DNA of 64,000 bases from Catenulispora sp. MAP5-51 (GCF_041261205.1 NZ_JBGCCH010000012.1:186001-250000), one strand, 5' to 3'; positions 10,190 to 20,589 are shown, numbered from the stretch's first letter. Notes: generated by a model not told the origin, from the sequence alone. Program-made: numbers and translations.

Positions 10190-10753
10190 TCAGACCACCA
10201 GAAGGGTGTGGATTCCGGCGTCGGGGAGAGCCGCGGTGAGTCGCTTGCGTCCGTGCAGGAAGCCCAGCTCCATCAGCACCGACAGTCCCACCGGCAGCGC
10301 GCCGGCGTCGCGGACCAGGTTGGCGGCCGCGACGGCGGTGCCGCCGGTGGCCAGGATGTCGTCGACGATCATCACGCGCTCGCCGGGTTCGAAGGCGTCG
10401 TGGTGGACCTCTATGGTCGCGGTGGCGTATTCAAGCTCGTAGTCCTCGCGGTACGTCGCTCGCGGGAGCTTGCCGGCCTTGCGGACCGGGACGAAGCCGA
10501 CGCCGGCGGCCAGCGCCACCGGGGCCGCCAGGATGAAGCCCCGCGCCTCCAGGCCCGCCACGCGGGTCGCGCCGGCCGCGCGGACCTGCTCGGCCATCGC
10601 CCCGACCACCAGGGCGAACGCCCGGGGGTCGGCGAGCAGCGGGGTGATGTCCTTGAAGACGACGCCCGGCTTCGGGTAGTCCGGGACGTCGAGAATGCCG
10701 GTGGCGAGGACCTGAACCAGGTCCTCGCCACCGAGGTTTTCGGGGAAGCTCAC
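10190..10753 (-). CDS. apt: Adenine phosphoribosyltransferase
   Basis: Converts adenine plus PRPP to AMP (purine salvage). The 187-residue protein has the Apt N-terminus ([19 protein letters not shown]), the substrate segment [14 protein letters not shown], the flexible loop [10 protein letters not shown] and the PRPP-binding loop [14 protein letters not shown]. It lies 83 bp upstream of relA, the conserved actinobacterial neighbour, which links purine salvage and (p)ppGpp metabolism by position. The start codon encodes [12 protein letters not shown] at 10753; a purine-rich GGGAG lies upstream. Confidence 0.95.
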   Translation of the reverse strand: MSFPENLGGEDLVQVLATGILDVPDYPKPGVVFKDITPLLADPRAFALVVGAMAEQVRAAGATRVAGLEARGFILAAPVALAAGVGFVPVRKAGKLPRATYREDYELEYATATIEVHHDAFEPGERVMIVDDILATGGTAVAAANLVRDAGALPVGLSVLMELGFLHGRKRLTAALPDAGIHTLLVV

Positions 10754-10843
10754 TGGAGGGAGCTTACCCTGCGCCTTCGCGCCCGATCGCCACCTCGGGC
10801 CTGCTCACACCGCGCGGGGCGGTCCGGGCGGGCCCGGTGCGGG

Positions 10844-12010
10844 CTAGCGCCGCTTGCCGCTGGGCCGGTTGCGGCCCCGGTCGCCGCGCACCGGCTGGTT
10901 GCGCGGGCCGCGGGGGGTGTCCCGCACCTCGCCGGCGCCGGCCGCCTCCAGGTCCTCCGCGTCGCCCTCGTACTCGCCGGCCAGCCGGTCCTGCGTCGGC
11001 ACGGGGTTGCGCTCGGCGCGGGCCGCGGCCTTGGCCTGGGCGCCGGTCGCCTTGCGCTTGAGGGTGCGCATCTCCGGCTCGCGCTCCTTCAGGTCGGCCA
11101 GCAGCGGCGTCGCGATGAAGATCGAGGAGTAGGTGCCCACCGCGATACCGACCAGCAGGGCCAGCGCCAGGTCCTGGAGCACGCCCGCGCCGCCGCTGAC
11201 CACGGTGCCGGCGAACAGCAGCGCCGCCACCGGGATCAGCGCGATCAGCGAGGTGTTCAGCGAGCGGATCAGGGTCTGGTTGATCGCCAGGTTCGCCGAC
11301 TGCGTGTAGCTCTGGTCGGTCTTGGTGGAGCCCAGACCCTTCGTGTTCTCCCGGACCTTGTCGAACACCACGACGGTGTCGTACAGCGAGTAGCCCAGGA
11401 TCGTCAGGAAGCCGATGACCGTGGCCGGGGAGACCTCGAAGCCGATCAGGGCGTAGATGCCGGCGGTGATCACCAGGTCGTGGATCAGGGCGATGATGCC
11501 GGACAGCGCCATCTTCCACTCGTAGAAGATCGCCAGGTACACCATCACCAGCGCCACGAAGATGATCAGACCGGTGATCGCCTTCTGGGTGATCTCATGG
11601 CCCCAGGAGCCGGACACCAGGGTGACCGTGACCGCGTTCGGGTTGTCCTTCTGGCCGGCGTCGGTCGCGATCGCCTGGCGCACCTCGGACAGCTGGTTCT
11701 GGCTCAGCGGCGTGGTCTTGACGATCACGTGCCGGCCGGTGGAGTCGCTCGAGGTCACGACCTGGGGGTCCTTGACGATCGCCGAGACGGAGTCGGTGAT
11801 GGTCTTGGTGCTGGCCGTGGGCGACTTGATGTCGAACTGCGACCCGCCCCGGAAGTCCAGGGTGAAGTTCAGGCCGAACACCACCAGGGACACGGCCGAG
11901 ATGAGCAGAAGCGCGCCGGAGATGGTGTACCAGCGCTTCTGCTTGCCGATGAAGTCGTAGGAGACCTCGCCGCGGTACAGGCGGTTGCCCCAGCTGTTGG
12001 AGGCGGACAT
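10844..12010 (-). CDS. secF: Protein translocase subunit SecF
   Basis: An integral membrane partner of SecD that helps SecYEG-driven export using the proton-motive force. The 388-residue protein has a first membrane helix at about residues 25-45, followed by the signature FGLNFTLDFRGGSQFD. The periplasmic P1-like domain follows, then five further helices including the conserved EWKMALSGIIALIHDLV and LTILGYSLYDTVVVFDKVREN blocks. The C-terminal 70 residues are charged and Arg/Ala-rich. The ATG at 12010 shares one base with the secD stop (TGATG), so the two are translationally coupled. Confidence 0.96.
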   Translation of the reverse strand: MSASNSWGNRLYRGEVSYDFIGKQKRWYTISGALLLISAVSLVVFGLNFTLDFRGGSQFDIKSPTASTKTITDSVSAIVKDPQVVTSSDSTGRHVIVKTTPLSQNQLSEVRQAIATDAGQKDNPNAVTVTLVSGSWGHEITQKAITGLIIFVALVMVYLAIFYEWKMALSGIIALIHDLVITAGIYALIGFEVSPATVIGFLTILGYSLYDTVVVFDKVRENTKGLGSTKTDQSYTQSANLAINQTLIRSLNTSLIALIPVAALLFAGTVVSGGAGVLQDLALALLVGIAVGTYSSIFIATPLLADLKEREPEMRTLKRKATGAQAKAAARAERNPVPTQDRLAGEYEGDAEDLEAAGAGEVRDTPRGPRNQPVRGDRGRNRPSGKRR

Positions 12011-14019
12011 CAGGCTTCCATCCCTTCCGCGGAGCCCCGGCGGGCGGCGGCACGGCGGTCGACGATCGTCTGGCGGATGCCCGGCGACTTCTTGACGCCC
12101 AGGCGGTTGGGATCCAGCCCGGACCACGGGTGGCCGTCGTTGAAGAACTTGCGGCGGGCCAGCAGCGTGACGACCGGCTTGGTGAACATGAACACCACGA
12201 CGATGTCCAGCAGCGTGGTCAGACCCAGGGTGAAGGCGAAGCCCTTCACCGTGCCGATCGAGACCTCGTACAGGACGAAGGCGGCCAGGAAGGACACGAA
12301 GTCCGAGGAGATGATGGTGCGCCGGGCCCGGACCCAGCCGTGGTCCACGGCCGTGCGCAGGGTACGGCCCTCACGGACCTCGTCGCGGAGTCGTTCGAAG
12401 AAGATGACGAACGAGTCCGCGGTGATGCCGATGGCGACCACCAGACCCGCGACGCCGGCCAGCGAGAGCCGGAAGCCCATCGCCGGGCCCAGCAGGCTGG
12501 CCAGGGCGTAGGTGAGGATCCCGGAGATCACCAGCGAGGACACGGCGACGATCGACAGGCCGCGGTAGTAGGCGATCAGGTACAGGACGACCAGCGCCAG
12601 GCCGATCGCGCCGGCGATCAGGCCGGCTTCCAGCTGGTTGCCGGCCAGCGAGGCCGAGATCTGCGAGACGTTGCCCTGGTCGAAGGTGATCGGCAGCGCG
12701 CCGTACTTCAGCACGTCGGCCAGGTTCTCGGCGGTCTTCTGGGTGAAGTTGCCGGTGATCTGCGCGTTGCCGTCGGTGATCGGCTGCTGCACGGTGGCCG
12801 CGCTGTAGACGACGCCGTCCAGGTCGACGGCGAACTGGCCGCCATCGGCGTTCAGCGCGGTGGTGACGCGGCCGAAGTCCGCGGTGCCCTTCTTGTCGAA
12901 GGACAGGTTCACCTGCCAGGCGCCGGTCAGGAACTGGTTCGCCCCGCCGGCCGTCACCGGGTTGGCCGAGGCGCTGCTCAGGTTCTTGCCGTCGACGTCG
13001 GCCGGCTCCAACAGGTAGGGGACCTTCGCGGTGAAGTCACAGCCGACCGCGTACTGGTTGGCGGCGAACATGTTGCCCAGGTTCGACGGCGGCTTGGTGC
13101 AGTCGATGGTCTCGTACAGGTTCAGCGTGGCGGCGTCCGGCTGGGTCTGCTTGACCGAGCCGTCCGGAGCGGTGGTCGCCACCGAGGGCGCCGAGGAGCT
13201 CGGCGCGGACGGGGCCGGGGAGCTCGGGGTCGCGGGCGTCGACGGCGTCGAGGCCGCGCTCTTGGAGCTCGCGGTCGCGGTCGCGCTGCCGCTCGGCGTG
13301 GTCGGGGTGTTCCCGCTGCCGCTGGTGGAGTCCTTCAGGCCGGAGTCGGCGACCCGGTGCTGGGTGGACGTCGAGGTGCCCGACGGCGAGGAGGGCGTGC
13401 TCGGCTTGGACTCGCTGCCGCTGCTCTTGGTCGCCGGCGAGGTCGCCGAGGAGGACGGCTTGGAGCTGGAGGACCCGGACGGCGCGCCGGAGGTGCCCGA
13501 CGGGCTCGGGCTCGGCGTGGAGGCCTGCGGCGTGTTCGGCGTGACGCTCTGGCGCTGCGGGATGCCGTACTGCGTGACGTCGGGGACGACCGTCCGGAAG
13601 TACAGCTTCGCGGTCTGGCCGAGTTCGGCGAGCAGCTCCGAGGAGTTCTTGCCCGGCAGGTCGACCTCGATCGCGTTGTTGCCCTGCTTGGTCACCTCGG
13701 CTTCGGACACACCCTGGCCGTTGACGCGGTTGCGCATGATCTGCAGCGCGGTGTCCATGTCGCTGGCCGCCGGGGCCTTGTTGCCGTGGGCGGTCATCAC
13801 CATGGTGGTGCCGCCGGCCAGATCGATACCGAGCTGGGGCGTGCGGTGCCCGGTGCCGATCATGGTGCCGACCAGCGCCATGATGACGGCGGCCAGCGCC
13901 GTCAGGGGGGTCCATGGGCTCGTCTTGCGGTTGCGGGACCGCGGAGCCTTCGATCCGGCCAAGGGATTCGTCCGTCTCTTCGTGTGTCGTGTCGTGTCCG
14001 GCGCCGGCGCGTCGGTCAC
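12010..14019 (-). CDS. secD: Protein translocase subunit SecD
   Basis: The larger SecDF subunit, 669 residues. The first helix (about 37-57) is followed by the signature GIDLAGGTTMVM. The P1 domain contains MRNRVNGQGVSEAEVTKQG, and a C-terminal RND-type membrane domain carries AITADSFVIFFERLRDEVREGRT and FTLGLTTLLDIVVVF. A Ser/Thr/Pro/Gly-rich insertion of roughly 135 residues (about 160-293) interrupts the extracytoplasmic domain and makes the protein longer than usual. The start is GTG at 14019. The order yajC-secD-secF-apt-relA is the actinobacterial standard. Confidence 0.96.
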   Translation of the reverse strand: MTDAPAPDTTRHTKRRTNPLAGSKAPRSRNRKTSPWTPLTALAAVIMALVGTMIGTGHRTPQLGIDLAGGTTMVMTAHGNKAPAASDMDTALQIMRNRVNGQGVSEAEVTKQGNNAIEVDLPGKNSSELLAELGQTAKLYFRTVVPDVTQYGIPQRQSVTPNTPQASTPSPSPSGTSGAPSGSSSSKPSSSATSPATKSSGSESKPSTPSSPSGTSTSTQHRVADSGLKDSTSGSGNTPTTPSGSATATASSKSAASTPSTPATPSSPAPSAPSSSAPSVATTAPDGSVKQTQPDAATLNLYETIDCTKPPSNLGNMFAANQYAVGCDFTAKVPYLLEPADVDGKNLSSASANPVTAGGANQFLTGAWQVNLSFDKKGTADFGRVTTALNADGGQFAVDLDGVVYSAATVQQPITDGNAQITGNFTQKTAENLADVLKYGALPITFDQGNVSQISASLAGNQLEAGLIAGAIGLALVVLYLIAYYRGLSIVAVSSLVISGILTYALASLLGPAMGFRLSLAGVAGLVVAIGITADSFVIFFERLRDEVREGRTLRTAVDHGWVRARRTIISSDFVSFLAAFVLYEVSIGTVKGFAFTLGLTTLLDIVVVFMFTKPVVTLLARRKFFNDGHPWSGLDPNRLGVKKSPGIRQTIVDRRAAARRGSAEGMEA

Positions 14020-14134
14020 ACCCCACGCCGCCCCGCCGCACCGGACCGGGGTTCACGGTCCGTGGCGGCGGTGCGACCTTACAGGTTTTGGCTGTCGAAA
14101 CCTTTTGTGTCGGTGAGCCTGGTCGCGACCTGGG

Positions 14135-14620
14135 TCACGACTTCGCCGGCTCGGCGTCCTTGACCTCCTCGGAGGCCTCGGCCGTCGCGGCCTGCCCGGC
14201 GGAACCGTCCGCGGCCTTGGCCGCGGGCTCGTCGTCGGCCGGCGCGGCGTCCTGAGCGGGCACGGCGTCCTGCACGGAGTGCGGCGCGTCGCCGATGCCG
14301 CCGGGGGTCGGCGCGTCCTGGCCGTCCACGGCGTCGCCCTCGGCCTCGGTCTCGGCCTCGTCGTCCAGGATGATGCCGACGATCGCGGGCTTGCCGAACT
14401 TGATGCGCGTCCCCGGGGTGGTCTCCACGATGGCCCAGTCGTCACCGACCTCGACGATGGTGCCCATGATCTGGGCGGTGGTCCGCACCTGGGCACCGGG
14501 CTGGAGGTGCTGCAGCATGTCGGACTGCTGCGACCGCGCACGCTTTTGCGGACGGATCATCATGAAGTAGAACATGGCCCCGATCAGGACGATCCAGATC
14601 AGGAAGACGGGAGATCCCAT
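14135..14620 (-). CDS. yajC: Preprotein translocase subunit YajC
   Basis: A small SecDF-associated membrane protein of 161 residues. There is one N-terminal membrane helix (FLIWIVLIGAMFYFMMIRPQ, ending in the hallmark MIRPQKR) and a cytosolic YajC core to about residue 85 (GAQVRTTAQIMGTIVEV). An acidic Ala/Asp/Glu-rich tail of about 70 residues follows and has no recognisable fold. It sits 115 bp upstream of secD and downstream of a 294-bp gap that follows ruvB. Confidence 0.94.
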   Translation of the reverse strand: MGSPVFLIWIVLIGAMFYFMMIRPQKRARSQQSDMLQHLQPGAQVRTTAQIMGTIVEVGDDWAIVETTPGTRIKFGKPAIVGIILDDEAETEAEGDAVDGQDAPTPGGIGDAPHSVQDAVPAQDAAPADDEPAAKAADGSAGQAATAEASEEVKDAEPAKS

Positions 14621-14914
14621 AGGTGTCGCTGGTCCTTGGTGAAGACCGCCGGCGCCGGGCCGGGAGGTCGTTGATGGGCGGTGGGGGGCACCGCCCGACT
14701 CGCGGGAGTTTATGCGAGCGGATACGCCCCGAACAACGGTCCGGGGCCTACGGCCGGTTCCCGTGACCCAACGTAGTCGAAATCATCCGGAACTTGTGAA
14801 CCCCCAGAGCCGCATGAGCCGGCCGATGGCTGGTGGGGACGATGTTCCCGATGATGTGCCACCAGTTCGCGTGAGATGTCCGATATCGAATGGGTATTGA
14901 CGGCGTTCACCGGT

Positions 14915-15928
14915 TCACGGTGCGCTGAGCCCGAAATGCGCCCACGCCGCGGCGGTCGCGATCCGGCCCCGCGGCGTGCGCGCCAGCAGGCCCTCGCGGA
15001 CCAGGAACGGCTCGGCGACCTCCTCGACCGTCTCGGACTCCTCCCCCACCGCCACGGCCAGCGTGGACAGCCCCACCGGGCCGCCGCCGAACAGCTTGAG
15101 CAGGGCGTGCAGCACCGCGCGGTCCAGGCGGTCCAGGCCGCGCTCGTCCACCTCGTAGACGTCCAGGGCGGCCCTGGCGATGCCCAGGTCCACCGCGCCG
15201 TCGGCCTTCACCTCGGCGTAGTCCCGGACCCGGCGCAGCAGCCGGTTGGCGATGCGCGGGGTGCCGCGCGAGCGCCCCGCCAGCTCTTTCGCGCCATCGG
15301 TGTCGATCCGCACGTTCAAGAGCCGCGCCGAGCGGTTGACCACGTACTCCAGGTCGGCGGCGGAGTAGAACTCCAGGTGCGCGGTGAACCCGAAGCGGTC
15401 GCGCAGCGGCGCCGGCAGCAGCCCGGAGCGCGTGGTGGCGCCGACGAGCGTGAACGGCGGAAGTTCCAGCGGGATCGCGGTGGCGCCGGGGCCCTTGCCG
15501 ACGATCACGTCGACCCGGAAGTCCTCCATCGCCATGTAGAGCATCTCCTCGGCGGGCCGGGACATGCGGTGGATCTCGTCGACGAACAGCACCTCGCCGT
15601 CGGACAGCGAGGAAAGGATCGCCGCCAGGTCCCCGGCGTGCTGGATGGCCGGCCCGGAGGTGATGCGGATCGGCGTCTGCAGCTCGTTGGCGATGATCAT
15701 CGACAACGTGGTCTTGCCGAGCCCGGGGGGCCCCGACAGCAGGATGTGGTCCGGGGACGCCTGGCGCATCCGGGCCGCGTCCAGCACCAGCGAGAGCTGG
15801 TCGCGCACCTTGGGCTGCCCGACGAACTCGGCCAGCCGCTTGGGCCGCAGCGCCGCCTCGGCCGCCTGCTCCTCGGCGTCGCCGGTGACGGCGGTGCCGG
15901 AGACGAGGCGTTCGGTTTCGTGGTCCAC
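14915..15928 (-). CDS. ruvB: Holliday junction branch-migration helicase RuvB
   Basis: The hexameric AAA+ motor that drives RuvA-bound Holliday junctions. The 337-residue protein has [11 protein letters not shown] at the start of the AAA+ domain, Walker [10 protein letters not shown] and Walker [10 protein letters not shown]. Sensor/arginine-finger region sequences include [20 protein letters not shown]-terminal winged helix includes [27 protein letters not shown] and RTPRGR. The start is GTG at 15928 with TAGGAGA upstream. It is the last gene of ruvC-ruvA-ruvB, with a 75-bp gap after ruvA. Confidence 0.97.
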   Translation of the reverse strand: MDHETERLVSGTAVTGDAEEQAAEAALRPKRLAEFVGQPKVRDQLSLVLDAARMRQASPDHILLSGPPGLGKTTLSMIIANELQTPIRITSGPAIQHAGDLAAILSSLSDGEVLFVDEIHRMSRPAEEMLYMAMEDFRVDVIVGKGPGATAIPLELPPFTLVGATTRSGLLPAPLRDRFGFTAHLEFYSAADLEYVVNRSARLLNVRIDTDGAKELAGRSRGTPRIANRLLRRVRDYAEVKADGAVDLGIARAALDVYEVDERGLDRLDRAVLHALLKLFGGGPVGLSTLAVAVGEESETVEEVAEPFLVREGLLARTPRGRIATAAAWAHFGLSAP

Positions 15929-16003
15929 GGCGGCGGTTCTCCTACGATCTGTTCAGGGTGCTCGGGACGGGCTCGGGGTCCATCGTGTCAGGGCGTGGCG
16001 ACC

Positions 16004-16630
16004 CTACTTCTTCATGGTCCGCAGCGCCGCCTTCAACAGCGGCCCGAGCTGCACGGTCTGCCCCGCCGCCTCCTGCTCGGCGGCCAGCGGGCCGACCGCG
16101 CTCACCGCGTCGTCGGCCTCGCGCGCCGACCAGCCCAGACCCGTCAGCGCCTCCAGCAGCTGCACGCGCCAGGAGCCCAGGCCCGCGCGGCTCCAGCCGT
16201 TCTGCGCCTGCCCCGGCACCGCGCCGGTCGGCGGGCCCAGGCGCTCCTTGAGCTCCAGCAGCAGCCGCTGCGCGCCCTTCTTGCCGATCCCCGGGACCTG
16301 CGTCAGGGCGGCCTCGTCGCCGGTCATGAAGATGGTCCGCAGCGTGTCGGGCGCGTGCACCGAGAGCATCGCCTGCGCCACCTTCGGGCCGATGCCGCTG
16401 GCGGTCTGCAAGAGCTCGAAGACGGCGCGCTCGTCGTCGGTGGCGAAGCCGTAGAGGGTCAGCGAGTCCTCGCGGACCACCATCGCGGTGAAGAGCTTGG
16501 CCTTCTCCCCCACGGTCAGCCCGGCCAGCGTGCCGGGGCCGCAGTGCACGAGCATCCCGACGCCGCCCACCTCGACCACGGCGCTGGTCGGGTTCACCAT
16601 GGCCACCGGGCCGGACACGAAGGCGATCAC
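16004..16630 (-). CDS. ruvA: Holliday junction DNA helicase subunit RuvA
   Basis: Tetrameric junction-binding subunit, 208 residues. The N-terminal OB domain carries MIAFVSGPVAMV and the acidic-pin region. The tandem helix-hairpin-helix motifs are ASGIGPKVAQAMLS and VPGIGKKGAQRLLLEL. The C-terminal RuvB-binding domain is joined by a linker rich in Gly/Pro. The start is GTG at 16630. It lies between ruvC and ruvB on the same strand. Confidence 0.96.
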   Translation of the reverse strand: MIAFVSGPVAMVNPTSAVVEVGGVGMLVHCGPGTLAGLTVGEKAKLFTAMVVREDSLTLYGFATDDERAVFELLQTASGIGPKVAQAMLSVHAPDTLRTIFMTGDEAALTQVPGIGKKGAQRLLLELKERLGPPTGAVPGQAQNGWSRAGLGSWRVQLLEALTGLGWSAREADDAVSAVGPLAAEQEAAGQTVQLGPLLKAALRTMKK

Positions 16631-16678
16631 GCGCCACTCCTCACTGTGCTGTTCACCTGCTGTGCACGTTCTTCGAAG

Positions 16679-17191
16679 TCACCGCTGCTTGGCGATCGCC
16701 GCGGCCAGCCGGCTCTGCGCCGTCCCCCGCCAGATGTGGCAGATGGCCAGCGCCGCGGCGTCGGCGGCGTCGGCGGGCTTGGGCGGCTCGGTCAGCCGCA
16801 GCACCCGCGCCACCATCATCCCGACCTGACTCTTGTCCGCCCGCCCCGACCCGCTGATCGCCGCCTTGACCTCGCTGGGAGTGTGCAGCGCGACCGGCAG
16901 CCCGTGCCGCGCGGCCACCAGCATCGCCACCGCGCTGGCCTGCGCGGTGCCCATCACGGTGCTGACGTTGTGCTGGCTGAAGACCCGCTCGACGGCCACC
17001 GCCTCGGGCCGGTGCTCGGCGAGCCACTCCTCCAGCCCCTTCTCGATCTCCAGCAGCCGCCGCGAGAGGTCCATGGTCGCCGGGGTGCGGATGACGCCGA
17101 CCCCGACCAGCGTCAGCGGCCGCCCGGGCCGCCCCTCGACGACCCCCACGCCGCATCGCGTCAGACCCGGATCGACCCCCAGCACCCGCAC
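16679..17191 (-). CDS. ruvC: Holliday junction resolvase RuvC
   Basis: An RNase H-fold endonuclease that resolves Holliday junctions. It has 170 residues. The acidic catalytic residues fit the family: Asp in [12 protein letters not shown], Glu in [12 protein letters not shown], and the C-terminal pair in [14 protein letters not shown]. The start is GTG at 17191 (VRVLGVDPG). It begins a transcript just after the yebC terminator, so ruvCAB is probably transcribed separately from yebC. Confidence 0.96.
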   Translation of the reverse strand: MRVLGVDPGLTRCGVGVVEGRPGRPLTLVGVGVIRTPATMDLSRRLLEIEKGLEEWLAEHRPEAVAVERVFSQHNVSTVMGTAQASAVAMLVAARHGLPVALHTPSEVKAAISGSGRADKSQVGMMVARVLRLTEPPKPADAADAAALAICHIWRGTAQSRLAAAIAKQR

Positions 17192-17264
17192 GCGCGCCGA
17201 CCTCCGTCGCCTGGAACAGCAGTTCTCTTGTTCAGGGAAGCCTAGCGTCGTCGGCCGACAGAAC

Positions 17265-17300
17265 GACGGAGCCGGGCCGCCTCAGCCGCCCGGCTCCGTC
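17265..17300 (-). terminator. Hairpin terminator downstream of yebC
   Basis: A perfect 12-bp stem GACGGAGCCGGG/CCCGGCTCCGTC with a 12-nt loop, placed 14 bp after the yebC stop codon in the direction of transcription and followed by GTTCTGT. Confidence 0.75.
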
Positions 17301-17314
17301 AAAACCCGCGCCCA

Positions 17315-18070
17315 TCAGGCGTCGATCTTCTCCATGACCTCGTCGGAGACGTCGAAGTTGGCGTAGACGTTCTGCACGTCGTCGCTGTCCTCCAGCGCCT
17401 CGATGAGGCGGAAGACCTTGCGCGCGCCGTCCTCGTCCAGCTCCACCTGCACCGAGGGCAGGAAGGGCGACTCGGCCGACTCGTAGTCGATCCCGGCGCC
17501 CTGCAGCGCGGTGCGGACCGGGATCAGGTCCCCGGCCTCGCTGACCACCTCGAAGGACTCGCCGAGGTCGTTGACCTCCTCGGCGCCGGCCTCGAGCACG
17601 GCCATCAGGATGTCGTCCTCGGTCAGGTTCCCGGCCTTGGGGACGAGCACGACACCCTTGCGGGCGAACATGTACGACACGGAGCCCGGGTCGGCCATCG
17701 AGCCGCCGTTGCGGGTCATGGCCACGCGCACCTCGGAGGCGGCGCGGTTGCGGTTGTCGGTCAGGCACTCGATCAGGACCGCCACGCCGTTCGGGGCGTA
17801 GCCCTCGTACATGATGGTCTGCCAGTCGGCGCCGCCGGCCTCGGCACCGGAGCCGCGCTTGATCGCGCGGTCGATGTTGTCGGCCGGGACCGAGTTCTTC
17901 TTGGCCTTCTGTACCGCGTCGAAGAGCGTGGGGTTACCCGTGACATCTCCGCCGCCGGTCTTGGCCGCGACTTCGATGTTCTTGATCAGCCGGGCGAACA
18001 GCTTGCCGCGCTTGGCGTCGATGACCGCCTTCTTGTGCTTGGTGGTCGCCCATTTGGAGTGGCCGGACAT
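17315..18070 (-). CDS. yebC: YebC/PmpR-family DNA-binding protein
   Basis: A 251-residue cytosolic protein of the TACO1/YebC family. Some members are transcription factors and others help ribosomes pass polyproline stretches; which applies here cannot be told. Family blocks are plain: [22 protein letters not shown] at the start, [38 protein letters not shown] and the acidic C-terminal region. It lies between pdxT and ruvC, as in most actinobacteria, and is followed by its own terminator. Confidence 0.95.
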   Translation of the reverse strand: MSGHSKWATTKHKKAVIDAKRGKLFARLIKNIEVAAKTGGGDVTGNPTLFDAVQKAKKNSVPADNIDRAIKRGSGAEAGGADWQTIMYEGYAPNGVAVLIECLTDNRNRAASEVRVAMTRNGGSMADPGSVSYMFARKGVVLVPKAGNLTEDDILMAVLEAGAEEVNDLGESFEVVSEAGDLIPVRTALQGAGIDYESAESPFLPSVQVELDEDGARKVFRLIEALEDSDDVQNVYANFDVSDEVMEKIDA

Positions 18071-18098
18071 TACCCCTGCTCCCTAACTACGAATTCAT

Positions 18099-18761
18099 TC
18101 AGGCTGCGCCGCGTCCGTGCACCATCGCCACGAAGTACTCGTGCACGCGGTGGTCCGCGGTCAGCTCCGGATGGAAGGACGTCGCCAGCAGGTTTCCCTG
18201 CCGGACCGCGACGATCCTACCGATAGCCGGGCCACTGGTGACGCGAGCCAGCACCTCGACACCCTCGTCGAGCTCCTCCACCCACGGTGCGCGGATGAAG
18301 ACGCCGGTCAATTCGCCACTGTACTTATCAGCGACTTCGCCGCGGGCGTCGAAGGAGATCGGCTCCTCGAAGGACTCCGTCTGCCGTCCGAAAGCGTTGC
18401 GCCGCACGGTGATCGGCAGCCCGCCGAAGGTCTCCTGGCCGACGGCGGCGTCGGTGATCCGGTCGGCCAGCATGATCATTCCGGCGCAGGTGCCGAAGAC
18501 CGGCATCCCCTCGGCGATCCGCTTGCGGACGGGGGCGAACATGTCGGCGTTGGTGGCGAGCTTCCACATCGCGGTGGACTCCCCGCCCGGGACCACGAGC
18601 GCGTCGACCGCGTCCAGATCGGCCGGGCGGCGGACCAGCGCGGTGGTCGCGCCGATCGCCTTCAGGGACGCGACGTGCTCGCGGAAGTCGCCTTGCAGCG
18701 CGAGCACGCCGATCGTCTTGGTGGTCGTCTGTGCTGGCGTCTGTGTTGCCGTCTCCGCCAT
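18099..18761 (-). CDS. pdxT: Pyridoxal 5'-phosphate synthase, glutaminase subunit
   Basis: A class I-like glutaminase that feeds ammonia to PdxS in the deoxyxylulose-independent vitamin B6 pathway. It has 220 residues. The nucleophile Cys is in VFGTCAGM, with the [11 protein letters not shown] loop before it. The catalytic His-x-Glu pair is in [10 protein letters not shown]. The N-terminal 16 residues (Thr/Gln-rich) are extra relative to the family core starting at [13 protein letters not shown]. The start lies 4 bp after the pdxS stop codon, so the two subunits are coupled. Confidence 0.96.
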   Translation of the reverse strand: MAETATQTPAQTTTKTIGVLALQGDFREHVASLKAIGATTALVRRPADLDAVDALVVPGGESTAMWKLATNADMFAPVRKRIAEGMPVFGTCAGMIMLADRITDAAVGQETFGGLPITVRRNAFGRQTESFEEPISFDARGEVADKYSGELTGVFIRAPWVEELDEGVEVLARVTSGPAIGRIVAVRQGNLLATSFHPELTADHRVHEYFVAMVHGRGAA

Positions 18762-18765
18762 GCGG

Positions 18766-19677
18766 TTACCAGCCGCGGGAGGCGTAGCGCTGCTCGGCCG
18801 GCAGCGTGTCCAGGTTGATCCCGACGATCGCCTCGCCGAGGTTGCGGGAGACCTTGGCGATCAGGTCCGCGTCGTCGTAGTGCGTGGTGGCCTCGACGAT
18901 GGCCTTGGCGCGCTTCTCCGGGTCGCCGGACTTGAAGATGCCCGAGCCCACGAACACGCCCTCGGCGCCGAGCTGCATCATCATCGCGGCGTCGGCCGGG
19001 GTGGCGATGCCGCCGGCGGTGAACAGCACGACCGGCAGCTTGCCGGTGCGCGCGACCTCCTTGACCAGCTCGTAGGGCGCCTGGTGGTTCTTGGCGGCCA
19101 GGAAGAGCTCGGACTCGTCCAGGGTGGTGAGCTTGCGGATGTCGGCGCGCAGCTGGCGCATGTGCCGGGTGGCCTCGACGACGTTGCCGGTGCCGGCCTC
19201 GCCCTTGGAGCGGATCATCGCCGCGCCCTCGGCGATCCGGCGCAGGGCCTCGCCCAGGTTGGTGGCGCCGCAGACGAAGGGGACGGTGAAGGCCCACTTG
19301 TCGATGTGGTGGGTCTCGTCGGCCGGGGTGAGCACCTCGGACTCGTCGATGTAGTCCACGCCGAGCGCCTGCAGCACCTGGGCCTCGACGAAGTGGCCGA
19401 TCCGGGCCTTGGCCATGACCGGGATGGAGACGGCCTCGATGATGCCGTCGACCATGTCCGGGTCGCTCATCCGCGCCACGCCGCCGTCCTTGCGGATGTC
19501 GGCGGGCACCCGCTCCAGGGCCATGACCGCGACCGCGCCGGCGTCCTCGGCGATCTTGGCCTGCTCGGGGGTGACGACGTCCATGATCACGCCGCCCTTG
19601 AGCATCTCGGCCATGCCGCGCTTGACGCGGGCGGTACCGACTTCGGGTGCCTGAGCGCTGTTCTCGTTCACGGACAC
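18766..19677 (-). CDS. pdxS: Pyridoxal 5'-phosphate synthase, lyase/synthase subunit
   Basis: Condenses ribose 5-phosphate, glyceraldehyde 3-phosphate and ammonia into PLP in a dodecameric TIM barrel. It has 303 residues, the standard length. It has [17 protein letters not shown], the schiff-base lysine in [13 protein letters not shown], and the second conserved Lys in [16 protein letters not shown]. It also carries [21 protein letters not shown] chose GTG at 19677 (VSVNENSAQ), with GAGG six bases upstream; the open frame extends 28 codons further without support. The promoter must lie in the 208 bp upstream. Confidence 0.96.
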   Translation of the reverse strand: MSVNENSAQAPEVGTARVKRGMAEMLKGGVIMDVVTPEQAKIAEDAGAVAVMALERVPADIRKDGGVARMSDPDMVDGIIEAVSIPVMAKARIGHFVEAQVLQALGVDYIDESEVLTPADETHHIDKWAFTVPFVCGATNLGEALRRIAEGAAMIRSKGEAGTGNVVEATRHMRQLRADIRKLTTLDESELFLAAKNHQAPYELVKEVARTGKLPVVLFTAGGIATPADAAMMMQLGAEGVFVGSGIFKSGDPEKRAKAIVEATTHYDDADLIAKVSRNLGEAIVGINLDTLPAEQRYASRGW

Positions 19678-19885
19678 GGAGGACCTCACAGGGGGAAGGA
19701 TTGTCGGATGAGCGGACTGCTCCCGGAGCACCATCCTAGAGGGCGCGCAAGTGTGATCCACCTGACAATGTGGCCAGGTCAGGATGCGGGAGTGGACGGT
19801 GAGGCGGCTTGCGTCCGATGAGGCTTGTCATATTTGCTGGTCGGTGACGGTCCTTACACTCGCGCCAGTCCCCCACCACCCTCGG

Positions 19886-20428
19886 CTACGCCGCGGCCAT
19901 GCCCCGCAAACCGAGGGGTTCCTCGTCATCCATCTCGAAGGTGTCGGGGAACGGCGCGTGCCCGGCCAGCCGGAACCACCGCACCAGCCGCTGCCGCCGC
20001 AGGACCCAGGTGACCCGCACCGCGTCGTTGTAGAAGTGCCGCGCCAGCTGCACCCGCCGGCACGAGGAGTCCAGCTCGACCAGCAGCGCGCCCCCGCCGG
20101 GCCGCTCCTTGAGCCCCAGGCTCTCCTTCGGATCGTCGAACACGTCCCGCAGCACTCGCGTCAGATTCGTCTCGGCGAGGTCGCGGGACTCGGCGGCGGC
20201 TTCGCGCGCGGTGTGCGCGGCGTCGTCGAGCAGGATCGAGGCGGCCGGATCAAGCAGCCGCGAGGCCGCCAGGTCCAGCGAGACCGACGCGCGCCGCACG
20301 AGCTGCGCGTCGAGCGCGGCCCACGCGGCGTCCCGGCGGGTGTGCAGCCGGTCCAGCCGGTTGGCGGTCCAGCTGAGGTAGACGCCGATGAGCAGGACGA
20401 CCGCTGCGGCGTAGACGAGGACGGACAC
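19886..20428 (-). CDS. LemA-like membrane-anchored protein
   Basis: A 180-residue protein with one N-terminal membrane helix (residues 3-20). A helical domain follows that resembles LemA (NRLDRLHTRRDAAWAALDAQLVRRAS near 23-48, RHFYNDAVRV near 130). The RHFYNDAV block and the helix-loop-helix layout support the call. Function is not established. It occupies the conserved slot upstream of pdxS in streptomycetes. The start is GTG at 20428; no strong ribosome-binding site is visible. Confidence 0.65.
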   Translation of the reverse strand: MSVLVYAAAVVLLIGVYLSWTANRLDRLHTRRDAAWAALDAQLVRRASVSLDLAASRLLDPAASILLDDAAHTAREAAAESRDLAETNLTRVLRDVFDDPKESLGLKERPGGGALLVELDSSCRRVQLARHFYNDAVRVTWVLRRQRLVRWFRLAGHAPFPDTFEMDDEEPLGLRGMAAA

Positions 20429-20589
20429 GGAGGGTCAGCCTAGTGGGCCCGGACGGGTCTGGGCTGCGTGGTTGAGGAGTGGACGGGTGCGGACGGGGCG
20501 CGGACAGGTCCGTGGGGGTGCACGCACCCCCGCCGTTTCGGCATGCCTGCACGATCGTGCGGCGGCTGCGGGTTCCCGATGCTGGAAGC

